Positions 33,123 to 40,221 of a stretch of 64,000 bases of DNA are shown one piece after another. Source of the stretch: PCRC01 sp040384665 (GTDB lineage Bacteria; Pseudomonadota; Gammaproteobacteria; Burkholderiales; Burkholderiaceae_C); the NCBI GenBank assembly GCA_040384665.1, contig JAZKIY010000006.1:62001-126000 (forward strand), written 5' to 3'. The notes under the pieces were generated by a model, which had not been told where the DNA came from, did no database searches, and worked only from the letters and a program-made list of their open reading frames with translations. Within the stretch, counting starts at the first letter, position 1; every line of letters begins with the position of its first letter. The translations under genes were made by a program, and so were the position numbers.

Positions 33123-33689
33123 ATGTTTTTCACCATCCCAACCCTGATGACGTGGACGCGCATCGTTGCCATTCCGCTCATCGTTGGGGTGTTTTACCTG
33201 CCGCTGGAAGAGTCCACCCGCAACGTGACTGCGACGTTGATGTTCGTGGTGTTCGCCCTCACCGACTGGCTGGACGGTTACCTGGCGCGCAAGCTGAACC
33301 AGGTGTCGTCGTTCGGCGCCTTTCTTGACCCCGTCGCAGACAAGTTTCTCGTCTGTGCCTCTCTGCTGGTGTTGGTGCACCTCAACCGGGCTGACGTGTT
33401 TGTGGCGCTGATCATCATTGGGCGCGAGATTGCGATCTCGGCGCTGCGCGAGTGGATGGCGCAAATCGGCGCGTCCAAAAGTGTGGCGGTGCACATGCTG
33501 GGCAAGGTCAAGACCACGGTGCAGATGGTGGCGATTCCTTTCCTGTTGTTCGACGGTGTGCTGCTCGGCTGGATCGACACCGGCGTCTGGGGCACCTGGC
33601 TGATCTGGGCGTCTGCGGTGCTGACCGTCTGGTCGATGGTGTACTACCTGCAAAAAGCCTTGCCGGAAATCCGCGCCCGCGCGAAATGA
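33123..33689 (+). CDS. pgsA: CDP-diacylglycerol-glycerol-3-phosphate 3-phosphatidyltransferase
   Basis: PgsA makes phosphatidylglycerol phosphate, the committed step to phosphatidylglycerol and cardiolipin. The 188-residue protein has several membrane helices and the CDP-alcohol phosphotransferase signature DWLDGYLARKLNQVSSFGAF, continuing to D-P-V-A-D, which matches DGxxAR...GxxxDxxxD. uvrC next to pgsA is a common proteobacterial arrangement. Its stop overlaps the start of the exporter gene by 4 bp. Confidence 0.95.
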   Translation: MFFTIPTLMTWTRIVAIPLIVGVFYLPLEESTRNVTATLMFVVFALTDWLDGYLARKLNQVSSFGAFLDPVADKFLVCASLLVLVHLNRADVFVALIIIGREIAISALREWMAQIGASKSVAVHMLGKVKTTVQMVAIPFLLFDGVLLGWIDTGVWGTWLIWASAVLTVWSMVYYLQKALPEIRARAK

Positions 33690-34576
33690 CGGTGGCGCGC
33701 GACAACACCGCCTGGGTCCGGGCGATGCCGCTGGTGTTTGTGCTGATCTGGAGCACCGGCTTCATCGTGGCGCGCTACGGCATGCCCCACGCGCCTCCGA
33801 TGAAGTTTCTCGCCGTTCGTTTTGCGTTGTCCATCGCCTGCTTCTTGCCCTGGATCATGTTGGCGCGGGTGCCTTGGCCCAAGACCAGGGCGCAGTGGTT
33901 GCACCTGTGTGTGACGGGTGTGTTGATGCACGCAGGCTATCTTGGCGGGGTCTGGGCGGCGGTGAAGGCCGGCATGGGGTCTGGCTTGTCGTCGCTGATC
34001 GTCGGGTTTCAGCCGGTGCTGACCGCGATCTGGCTTTCCTCCATGGGTGGGGTGGTCACACGCCGCCAATGGGCTGGCTTGGCGCTGGGCTTTATTGGTT
34101 TGCTCCTGGTGGTTTCACGCAAATTCGGACAGGGCGCGGAGGCGGACTGGTTCAACCTGTCGCTGGCCATTGGCGCGTTGTTCAGCATCACGGTGGGCAC
34201 GCTGTACCAAAAACGCTATGTACAGCCCTGCGATGTGCGCAGCGCCAGCGCGATCCAACTGTCTGCCGCGCTGCTGGTGGCCTTGCCATTGGCCTTGATG
34301 GAATCAGAGGCCATTGCCTGGAGCGGCGAGATGGTGGCAGCAATGGCCTGGTCGGTGCTGGCGTTGACATTGGGGGGCAGTTCGCTGCTGTACCTGTTGA
34401 TCCAGCGCGGTGCGGCCACGTCCGTCACCACCTTGCTGTATCTGGTGCCCCCCACCACCGCGCTGATGGCCTGGATGCTGTTTGACGAGCCGATCACGCT
34501 GGTGACGCTTGTGGGTACGGCTCTCACCGCCATTGGGGTCAGCCTGGTGGTGCGCCCACCGGCGCGCAATAACTGA
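33686..34576 (+). CDS. EamA/DMT-family transporter
   Basis: The 296-residue protein consists of about ten hydrophobic helices arranged as two EamA repeats. Conserved starts are PLVFVLIWSTGFIVARYG in the first half and LALTLGGSSLLYLLIQRGAA in the second. Such proteins export amino acids or metabolites; the substrate is not predictable. The ATG at 33686 overlaps the pgsA stop (ATGA). The dehydrogenase gene follows 13 bp downstream. Confidence 0.9.
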   Translation: MTVARDNTAWVRAMPLVFVLIWSTGFIVARYGMPHAPPMKFLAVRFALSIACFLPWIMLARVPWPKTRAQWLHLCVTGVLMHAGYLGGVWAAVKAGMGSGLSSLIVGFQPVLTAIWLSSMGGVVTRRQWAGLALGFIGLLLVVSRKFGQGAEADWFNLSLAIGALFSITVGTLYQKRYVQPCDVRSASAIQLSAALLVALPLALMESEAIAWSGEMVAAMAWSVLALTLGGSSLLYLLIQRGAATSVTTLLYLVPPTTALMAWMLFDEPITLVTLVGTALTAIGVSLVVRPPARNN

Positions 34577-34589
34577 AAGAGGATTGACC

Positions 34590-35690
34590 ATGGCGAAGCA
34601 ACGCATTGCAGTCATTGCTGGCGACGGTATCGGCAAAGAGGTCATGCCCGAAGGCCTGCGGGTGCTCGACGCGGCTGCCCGCCGTTTCGGGTTGGACCTG
34701 CACTTTGACCATTTTGACTTTTCCAGTTGGGACTACTTCGACAAACACGGGAAGATGCTGCCCGACGACTGGAAGGCCCAGATTGGTGGGCATGACGCGA
34801 TTTACTTTGGCGCTGTTGGCTGGCCGGAGAAAATCCCCGACCACATTTCGCTGTGGGGTTCGTTGTTGCTGTTCCGTCGGGAGTTTGACCAGTACGTGAA
34901 CCTGCGGCCCGCTCGGCTGATGCCTGGCATCATCGCGCCAGTGGTTCGACGGGACGGCAGTCCCCGTGTGGCAGGCGAGATCGACATGATGATCGTGCGC
35001 GAGAACACCGAGGGCGAGTACTCCAGCATCGGCGGCCGGATGTACGAAGGCACCGAGCGCGAGATCGTGATGCAGGAAACCGTGATGTCGCGCGTTGGCG
35101 TGGACCGTGTGCTCAGATTCGCTTTCGAGCTGGCCCAGTCCCGCCCCAAAAAACACCTGACCAGCGCCACCAAGTCCAACGGCATTGCCATCACCATGCC
35201 TTACTGGGACGAGCGTGTCGCAGCGATGGCCGCGCAATACCCCGAAGTACACGTCGATAAATTCCATATTGACATCCTCACGGCGCACTTTGTTCAGCGG
35301 CCAGACCACTTTGACGTGGTGGTGGCCAGCAACCTGTTTGGCGACATCCTGAGTGACCTGGGGCCTGCCTGTACTGGCACGATCGGCATCGCACCCAGTG
35401 CCAACCTCAACCCCGACCGGCGCTTTCCATCGCTGTTCGAGCCGGTGCATGGCTCGGCGCCCGACATTGCCGGCAAAGGGCTGGCGAACCCGATTGGTCA
35501 AATCTGGTGTGGTGCCATGATGCTGGAGTTCCTGGGTTTCAAAGAGGCTCACGACGCGGTCCTGGCGGCCATTGAGGCGGTGTTGGGCCCCCAAAGTGGT
35601 GCGCCACGAACACCTGATCTGGGTGGCCATGCCAGCACCGCCGATGTGGGGCGTGCGATTGCCGCCGCCGTGACCGCGGCCGCGTCGTAA
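34590..35690 (+). CDS. Tartrate dehydrogenase/decarboxylase (isopropylmalate dehydrogenase family)
   Basis: The 366-residue protein belongs to the isocitrate/isopropylmalate dehydrogenase superfamily. It starts with RIAVIAGDGIGKEVMPEG and carries IVRENTEGEYSSIGGRMYEG and the metal-binding segment SNLFGDILSDLGPACTGTIG. The WDYFDKHGKMLPDDW region and the overall pattern fit tartrate dehydrogenase (TtuC/YeaU) rather than LeuB. It probably oxidises tartrate or D-malate with NAD+. The preceding EamA transporter may share its transcript. Confidence 0.85.
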   Translation: MAKQRIAVIAGDGIGKEVMPEGLRVLDAAARRFGLDLHFDHFDFSSWDYFDKHGKMLPDDWKAQIGGHDAIYFGAVGWPEKIPDHISLWGSLLLFRREFDQYVNLRPARLMPGIIAPVVRRDGSPRVAGEIDMMIVRENTEGEYSSIGGRMYEGTEREIVMQETVMSRVGVDRVLRFAFELAQSRPKKHLTSATKSNGIAITMPYWDERVAAMAAQYPEVHVDKFHIDILTAHFVQRPDHFDVVVASNLFGDILSDLGPACTGTIGIAPSANLNPDRRFPSLFEPVHGSAPDIAGKGLANPIGQIWCGAMMLEFLGFKEAHDAVLAAIEAVLGPQSGAPRTPDLGGHASTADVGRAIAAAVTAAAS

Positions 35691-35788
35691 CTGCTTGCTG
35701 CCTGTGCAAATTGGTGCACGGAGCTTGCGGATGGCATGGGAAAACCGACTAGAATTCGCCCCTTGCATGGACGATGCTGGGGCCTGTG

Positions 35789-35817
35789 TTGACAGGGGCA
35801 AGTTCCATCGTTGTAAT
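35789..35817 (+). promoter_or_regulatory. Sigma-70 promoter of the HU gene
   Basis: TTGACA at 35789-35794 and TGTAAT at 35812-35817 are separated by 17 bp, a near-ideal vegetative promoter. It lies about 125 bp upstream of the HU GTG start, implying a leader of roughly 115-120 nt. A second weaker candidate (TTGCGG ... TAGAAT) lies at 35725-35755 with a 19-bp spacer. I saw nothing else in the 250-bp gap from 35691 to 35940. Confidence 0.65.
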
Positions 35818-35940
35818 AACACACGCTCGACGACGTCGCACCCAGTTTTGTCCTGAAAAACGGATGCGCATAATGCCCTACGATCCGTCTTTCAGCGTTC
35901 AGCGCACAACCACCAACTATTCCTGAATGAGGGGACCCCT

Positions 35941-36213
35941 GTGAATAAAACCGAACTCATCGAGCACATTGCCAAACACGCCGATATCTCCAAGGCTGCA
36001 GCCACACGCGCCCTCGAGTCCACCATCGGTGCAGTCAAGACGACGCTGAAAAAAGGCGGCTCTGTGTCACTCGTCGGGTTTGGTACCTTTGCCGTAGGCA
36101 AGCGCGCAGCGCGCAGCGGTCGCAACCCGCGCACCGGTGCAGCGATTAAAATCAAGGCTGCCAAAGTACCGAAGTTCCGTCCAGGCAAAGCCCTGAAAGA
36201 TGCTTTGAATTGA
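35941..36213 (+). CDS. hupB: DNA-binding protein HU
   Basis: The 90-residue histone-like protein begins MNKTELIEHIAKHADISKAA and carries the HU signature GFGTFAVGKRAARSGRNPRT, which forms the DNA-inserting beta arm. It bends DNA and compacts the nucleoid. The start codon is GTG at 35941, preceded by GAGGGGACCCCT, where the Shine-Dalgarno lies in a small self-complementary run. tRNA-Val follows 13 bp downstream and is probably on the same transcript. Confidence 0.96.
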   Translation: MNKTELIEHIAKHADISKAAATRALESTIGAVKTTLKKGGSVSLVGFGTFAVGKRAARSGRNPRTGAAIKIKAAKVPKFRPGKALKDALN

Positions 36214-36226
36214 CTCTGTTTCGGTG

Positions 36227-36302
36227 GGGTGCTTAGCTCAGTTGGTAGAGCAGCGCCCTTACACGGCGTAGGTCGGCGGTTCGAGCCCGTCAGCACCCAC
36301 CA
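36227..36302 (+). tRNA. tRNA-Val (anticodon TAC)
   Basis: A 76-nt cloverleaf with acceptor stem GGGTGCT / AGCACCC, the D-loop TAGCTCAGTTGGTAGAGC and the T-loop GGTTCGAGCC. The anticodon TAC is at 36260-36262 in the loop CTTACAC, and CCA is encoded at 36300-36302. HU, tRNA-Val, ppiD is a usual order in Burkholderiales. Confidence 0.95.
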
Positions 36303-36318
36303 ACCCACCACGGTAACC

Positions 36319-36346
36319 AGGCGAACACGACTGTTCGCCTTTTTTG
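36319..36346 (+). terminator. Rho-independent terminator after tRNA-Val
   Basis: A 9-bp stem (AGGCGAACA / TGTTCGCCT) with a 4-nt loop is followed by a T-run at 36340-36345. It ends the HU/tRNA-Val transcript, 22 bp before ppiD. Confidence 0.88.
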
Positions 36347-36367
36347 TTTTGCGACAGAAAGCTTTGC

Positions 36368-38293
36368 ATGTTTGAATTCATCCGCAACCGTTCCAAAACA
36401 CTCATGATCGTGTTGGTGTTGTTGATCGTTCCATCGTTCATCCTGCTGGGCGTTGATGGCAGCACACGGCTGACAGAAAAGAGTGTGGTCGTCGCCACGG
36501 TTGATGGCCTGGACATCAAGCAATCCGAATGGGATGCCGCGCACAACAGCGAACTGCAGCGTCTGCGGGCATCGGTTCCCGGTTTCGACCCCAAACTGCT
36601 GGACTCGCCAGAAGCCAAGTACGCCACTTTGGAGCGGCTGGTTCGTGAGCGGGTGTTGGCCGTCGCTGCAAGCAAATCCAATCTGGTGACCAGCGACCAG
36701 CGGTTGGCGCGTGACCTGCAGCAAAACCCCAGCATCGCCGGTCTGCGCCGTGCCGACGGTACGCTCGACATGGAGCGTTACAAACAGTTGGTGGGCAGTC
36801 AGGGCATGACGCCAGAAATGTTCGAGGCACGGGTCCGCAGCGATTTGTCGGTCCAGCAAGTTGTGCAAGGCATCTCCGCCTCTGGCTTTTCACCTGGTTC
36901 GGTCGCCGACATTGCCTTGGCGGCTTTCCATGAAAAGCGTGAAGTGCGTGTTGCACGCTTCAACAGCGCCGACTACCTCGGCAAGGTCAACCTGACCGAG
37001 GCCGACATCGAGAAGTTTTATCAGGACAACGCCCGTCTGTTCCAGGCCCCGGAGCAAGCCAGCATTGAGTACGTGGTGTTGGATTTGGAAGCGGTCAAGG
37101 CAAGCCTGACCGTGAGCGCCCAGGACGTCAAAACCTACTACGAGCAAAACACGGCACGCCTTACCGGCAACGAAGAGCGACGCGCCAGCCACATTCTGTT
37201 GGCTGCAGGCAAAGATGCGCCTGCGGCCGAGCGCGACAAGGCGCGTCTGCGTGCCACCGAATTGCTGGCAGAGCTGCGCAAGAACCCAGCCCGATTCGCC
37301 GAACTGGCCAAGCAAAACTCACAAGACTCCGGTTCAGCTTCTTCTGGCGGTGACCTCGATTTCTTTGGCCGCGGCGCCATGGCGAAGCCATTCGAAGACG
37401 CTGCATTCGGACTGAAAAAAGGCGAGATCAGCGATGTGGTTGCATCTGATTTTGGATTTCATATTATTCAGCTGACCGACATCAAGGCGCCCAAGACCCG
37501 CACTTTTGAGGAGCTGAAGACCGAAATTGAGGCCCAGTTGCGCCAGCAACTGGCGGGCAGCAAGTTTGCCGAAACAGCCGAAACTTTCACCAACAGCGTG
37601 TTTGAACAGCCTGACAGTTTGCAACCTGTGGCGGACAAGCTCAAGCTGCCGTTGAAGCGTGCCAACAACGTGGGTCGCCAGCCCTTGCCGGGTGGCACGG
37701 GAGCGCTGGCCAACGCCAACTTCCTGGGCGCGCTGTTTGCACCTGACGCCATCGAGAAAAAGCGCAATACCGAAGCCATTGAATTGGCCCCGAACCAGCT
37801 CGTCGCTGGACGGGTGACCGCCTACACACCCGCTCGTACGCGGCCCTTGACCGAGGTGCGAGAACAAGTCCGAGAGCGTCTTCTGGCATTCCGGGCGCAG
37901 GAATTGGCCCAACGTGATGGCGAGGCCAAATTGTCGGTTTGGCTGAAAAACCCGGCAAGCGCCGCTTTGCCTGAAACCCTGCAAGTGTCGCGCGACAAAG
38001 CGCAAACGGTTTCTCCTGCCTTGATCAATGCCGCGCTCCGTGTCGCACCCGACAAGCTGCCACAGCTTCTGGGCGTGGCGTTGGGCGCCCAAGGGTACGC
38101 GGTGGTCAGCGTTGACAAGCGGCTGTCACCAACGCCCGTGGAAACCGGTGTAGGCAAGCGCGACCAGGCGCAGTACGCCAGTTGGTGGACATCGGCGGAA
38201 ATGCAGGCTTATTACAAGACTCTGCAAGAGCGCTACAAGGTCAAAATCAAAGTGCCCGCACCTGCGACCAACAGTGGCGAGAACGCCGGATAG
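36368..38293 (+). CDS. ppiD: Periplasmic folding chaperone/peptidyl-prolyl isomerase PpiD
   Basis: The 641-residue protein has an N-terminal membrane anchor (KTLMIVLVLLIVPSFILLG), a SurA-type chaperone region, and a parvulin PPIase domain in the middle (RRASHILLAAGKD to SDFGFHIIQLTDIKAPKTRT). A C-terminal chaperone region completes it. It helps outer-membrane and secreted proteins fold as they leave SecYEG, working with YfgM-type proteins (6401). ATG 36368 gives the usual MFEFIRNRSK start. Length and domain order are normal. Confidence 0.95.
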   Translation: MFEFIRNRSKTLMIVLVLLIVPSFILLGVDGSTRLTEKSVVVATVDGLDIKQSEWDAAHNSELQRLRASVPGFDPKLLDSPEAKYATLERLVRERVLAVAASKSNLVTSDQRLARDLQQNPSIAGLRRADGTLDMERYKQLVGSQGMTPEMFEARVRSDLSVQQVVQGISASGFSPGSVADIALAAFHEKREVRVARFNSADYLGKVNLTEADIEKFYQDNARLFQAPEQASIEYVVLDLEAVKASLTVSAQDVKTYYEQNTARLTGNEERRASHILLAAGKDAPAAERDKARLRATELLAELRKNPARFAELAKQNSQDSGSASSGGDLDFFGRGAMAKPFEDAAFGLKKGEISDVVASDFGFHIIQLTDIKAPKTRTFEELKTEIEAQLRQQLAGSKFAETAETFTNSVFEQPDSLQPVADKLKLPLKRANNVGRQPLPGGTGALANANFLGALFAPDAIEKKRNTEAIELAPNQLVAGRVTAYTPARTRPLTEVREQVRERLLAFRAQELAQRDGEAKLSVWLKNPASAALPETLQVSRDKAQTVSPALINAALRVAPDKLPQLLGVALGAQGYAVVSVDKRLSPTPVETGVGKRDQAQYASWWTSAEMQAYYKTLQERYKVKIKVPAPATNSGENAG

Positions 38294-38309
38294 AAGAGCG
38301 ACCTTTTGC

Positions 38310-38315
38310 TATAAT
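38310..38315 (+). promoter_or_regulatory. -10 element of the tRNA-His promoter
   Basis: A perfect TATAAT lies 11-16 bp upstream of the mature tRNA-His 5' end. No good -35 is visible because that position falls in the last codons of ppiD. Confidence 0.6.
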
Positions 38316-38325
38316 CGAAAGCTAC

Positions 38326-38402
38326 GGTGGCTGTAGCTCAGTTGGTAGAGTCCAGGATTGTGATTCCTGTTGTCGTGGGTTCGAGCCCCATCAGCCACCC
38401 CA
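38326..38402 (+). tRNA. tRNA-His (anticodon GTG)
   Basis: The cloverleaf has acceptor stem GTGGCTG / CAGCCAC, the extra G-1 at 38326 paired against the discriminator C at 38399, and encoded CCA at 38400-38402. The anticodon GTG is at 38360-38362 in loop TTGTGAT. The T-arm contains GGTTCGAGCCCC. The 3' end borders a region of gene debris, consistent with past use as an integration site. Confidence 0.95.
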
Positions 38403-38416
38403 AGGATTCTCCTTAT

Positions 38417-38444
38417 AAATCAAGCACCTACGGGTGCTTGATTT
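38417..38444 (+). terminator. Rho-independent terminator after tRNA-His
   Basis: A 12-bp perfect stem (AAATCAAGCACC / GGTGCTTGATTT) with a 4-nt loop begins 15 bp after the tRNA. It is followed by GTTTCT rather than a pure T-run. Confidence 0.8.
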
Positions 38445-38469
38445 GTTTCTGGGGATACGCTGGGGATAA

Positions 38470-38802
38470 AGTCAATTCCAGACGCCCCACTGGACGGTCA
38501 ACCTGGGCCAGGCCCGGGCGAAGGTGGGTGGGCACAAGGCCTTGCAGGGCAACATCGACCCCAACGTGCTGTTTGCCCCACCGGCGCAGATCACCGCCGA
38601 GGTGGTCAAGGTGCTGGAGAGCTTTGGGGTGCCGCACACCGACACGACGCGGCCGGGGCCAACGCACATCTTCAACCTCGGCCACGGCATCAGCCAGTTC
38701 ACCCCGCCAGACCATGTGGCCGCGCTTGTGGAAGCGGTGCACTCGCATTCAAGAAAAATGCGGGGACGAAGCGCTGGCGCTTTGACGCCAGCCAAAAACT
38801 GA
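38470..38802 (+). pseudogene. hemE: 3' fragment of hemE (uroporphyrinogen decarboxylase)
   Basis: From about 38491 the frame encodes WTVNLGQARAKVGG, ALQGNIDPNVLFAPPAQI, THIFNLGHGISQFTPPDHV and EAVHSHS. This is the C-terminal quarter of uroporphyrinogen decarboxylase, about 90 residues. The N-terminal three quarters, including the active-site aspartate and substrate pocket, are missing. An in-frame stop at 38467 closes the frame upstream and no plausible start exists. The last ~12 residues differ from the usual HemE end, and the TGA lies in the first unit of a tandem repeat. A functional hemE must exist elsewhere. Confidence 0.88.
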
Positions 38803-38828
38803 CCACTTCTGACCACTTCTGACCACTT
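38799..38828. repeat. Three tandem copies of CTGACCACTT
   Basis: Three perfect 10-bp units at 38799-38808, 38809-38818 and 38819-38828. They separate the hemE fragment from an IS-like scrap and may mark a junction or mobile-element end. Confidence 0.85.
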
Positions 38829-38830
38829 AG

Positions 38831-38905
38831 ATGGTGAAGTACAGCTTCAAATTTCACCAAGGGGTTCACTATCTCGCCGACTGTTCAAGCAGGGAAAACG
38901 GGTGA
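38831..38905 (+). pseudogene. Scrap resembling the start of an IS3-family OrfA
   Basis: The 24-codon frame begins MVKYSFKFHQGVHYLAD and ends at TGA 38903-38905. The opening resembles IS3/IS150-type OrfA proteins, which commonly begin M-x-KYSFEFK. Only about 10 residues support this and no transposase catalytic part follows, so it is a tentative remnant. Confidence 0.35.
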
Positions 38906-39422
38906 CCACCGTGCCCTTGATGGGCAAGGTCAGGCACATGGCGTTGTGTAACCGACGCTCACTTTTTCCGCGTCACCTCGTCCGTAAATCTCCCCCTCGT
39001 CCTGAGCATGCCTGCTTCTCAGGGACCTCATGTCATTCGATATGTCCCAGAAACTGCGGAAAGCTCAGCGATCGCCCTGTCAAAACGCCAGTTCAGACGG
39101 CGTTTTTCATTACTGTGTTGCACTCGGGCATTTTCTTTAATCGTGCAGTCGCACGTGCGTCAATTACGACGTTAAGTCTCATTTTGTGAAAGCCATTTTC
39201 GGTGACTGAACGGTAATCCCAACCCTAAGTTCGCGCTGGGATGGTCTTGTGTGCCGAGTCTTGGCGGCCGCATTTCAAGACACATCGCTGAAATGGAGAA
39301 CCTTGGTTCTATTTTCAGCGCGTCGTGCATTTGCAGTCCCTGAAACCCGCCCTTATTCACCCGATTGAGCAAGGATGGCGTCCCTACGATGAAGGCTCCT
39401 TAACCACTTATTGGAGTTCTTT
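38906..39422. other. Non-coding stretch before the tad locus
   Basis: About 520 bp with no supportable gene on either strand. It is less G+C rich than the flanks and contains an orphan terminator hairpin at 39082-39107. It should also hold the flp promoter, but I could not identify a convincing sigma-70 or sigma-54 element. GGAG at 39414-39417 is the flp Shine-Dalgarno. Confidence 0.6.
39082..39107 (+). terminator. Orphan terminator-like hairpin
   Basis: An 8-bp stem (AAAACGCC / GGCGTTTT) with a 9-nt loop is followed by T. It has the form of an intrinsic terminator on the plus strand, yet no intact gene lies upstream for about 650 bp. Confidence 0.6.
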
Positions 39423-39614
39423 ATGAAACAAGCTCTTGTCAAATTCTTTCGCGACGAAGAAGGCGGCTCCGCCATTGAGTACGGTCTGATTGCGGGCTTG
39501 GTTGCAGTAGCAATCATTGCTTCAGTCGGCCTACTTGGTGGCGAACTGGATAAAGTTTTCGTAACAATTAAAGACAAGCTGGTGGGCGTCAACGGTGCCG
39601 GGGCACCTGAGTAA
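39423..39614 (+). CDS. flp: Flp family type IVb pilin
   Basis: The 63-residue prepilin has a short leader ending in glycine. Cleavage is expected before SAIEYGLIAGLVAVAIIA, which contains the Glu-Tyr pair typical of mature Flp pilins at positions 4-5, followed by the hydrophobic polymerisation helix. It is the major subunit of the tad pilus used in surface attachment and biofilms. It is the first gene of the tad locus, and the peptidase gene follows 45 bp later. Confidence 0.95.
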   Translation: MKQALVKFFRDEEGGSAIEYGLIAGLVAVAIIASVGLLGGELDKVFVTIKDKLVGVNGAGAPE

Positions 39615-39659
39615 CGACTGCTAGGCTGTCTGCTAAACACAATTTTCAAACGGGAATTC

Positions 39660-40166
39660 ATGATGCAAGTGCAATTTCCGATCATGTTGGTGTTTACATG
39701 GTGCGTCGCCATTGCTTGGTCTGACTGGCAATCGCGGCGCATCCCCAATTCTCTGGTCGCAGCCGGTCTCACCGTGGCCGTGCTGGGCCTTGTTTTTCAG
39801 GGGCAGACGCTGTTTGGCTCTTCCCCCTTGCTCAGCCTCACCGGCGCCGCCGGCGGGCTGTTGCTGATGCTGCCCCTCTATGCCACCCGCGTGATGGCGG
39901 CTGGCGACGTGAAGCTGTTTGCTGCCATTGGCGCACTGTTCGGTTTCTGGGGCTTGCTGCCGGTGTGGCTCATTTCCTCGCTGTTCGCTGGTGCCCATGC
40001 GCTGGTTTGGATCACCATGCAGCGCCTGCTGCCGCAGTACGCGGCAACGCCTGCGCTCGGTGTATTTGGCAGGTTGCCGTATGGCGTGCACTTGGCGGGC
40101 GGTATTGCTTGCGTCGCGCTGCAGCCTGACTTGGTCACGGCTTTGACGCCGCCCGGCTGGGGCTAG
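39660..40166 (+). CDS. cpaA: Prepilin peptidase TadV/CpaA
   Basis: The 168-residue aspartic membrane protease cleaves prepilins. The two catalytic aspartates are in WSDWQSRRIPN (D22) and MAAGDVKLF (D83), as in TadV/CpaA enzymes lacking the methylase domain. Several hydrophobic helices follow. ATG 39660 and ATG 39663 are both possible starts. It should process Flp and the TadE-like pseudopilins at 48506 and 49018. Confidence 0.93.
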   Translation: MMQVQFPIMLVFTWCVAIAWSDWQSRRIPNSLVAAGLTVAVLGLVFQGQTLFGSSPLLSLTGAAGGLLLMLPLYATRVMAAGDVKLFAAIGALFGFWGLLPVWLISSLFAGAHALVWITMQRLLPQYAATPALGVFGRLPYGVHLAGGIACVALQPDLVTALTPPGWG

Positions 40167-40221
40167 TGGCAGCACTGGTTGCGCTACAGCCCATAACTTT
40201 TTCCCCAACGACTGAATTGCC

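Noticed and set aside
35930..35940. AGGGGACCCCT before the HU start considered as an RNA thermometer
   Set aside because: The possible stem is only 3-4 bp with a tiny loop, too weak to support a regulatory claim.
38449..38468. Two copies of CTGGGGATA downstream of tRNA-His considered as an attachment-site core
   Set aside because: They are only 11 bp apart, are not part of the tRNA sequence and have no distant third copy that I could find.
38327..38785. Open frame running through tRNA-His into the hemE fragment
   Set aside because: It crosses the tRNA gene and a terminator and reads hemE in the wrong frame, so it is not a protein.
38799..38828. Tandem repeat considered as a CRISPR remnant
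   Set aside because: The 10-bp units are directly adjacent with no spacers, and no cas genes are in the window.
39300..39422. Sigma-54 promoter for flp
   Set aside because: The nearest match, TTGGCGGCCGCATTTC at about 39260, lacks the GC element at the right distance.
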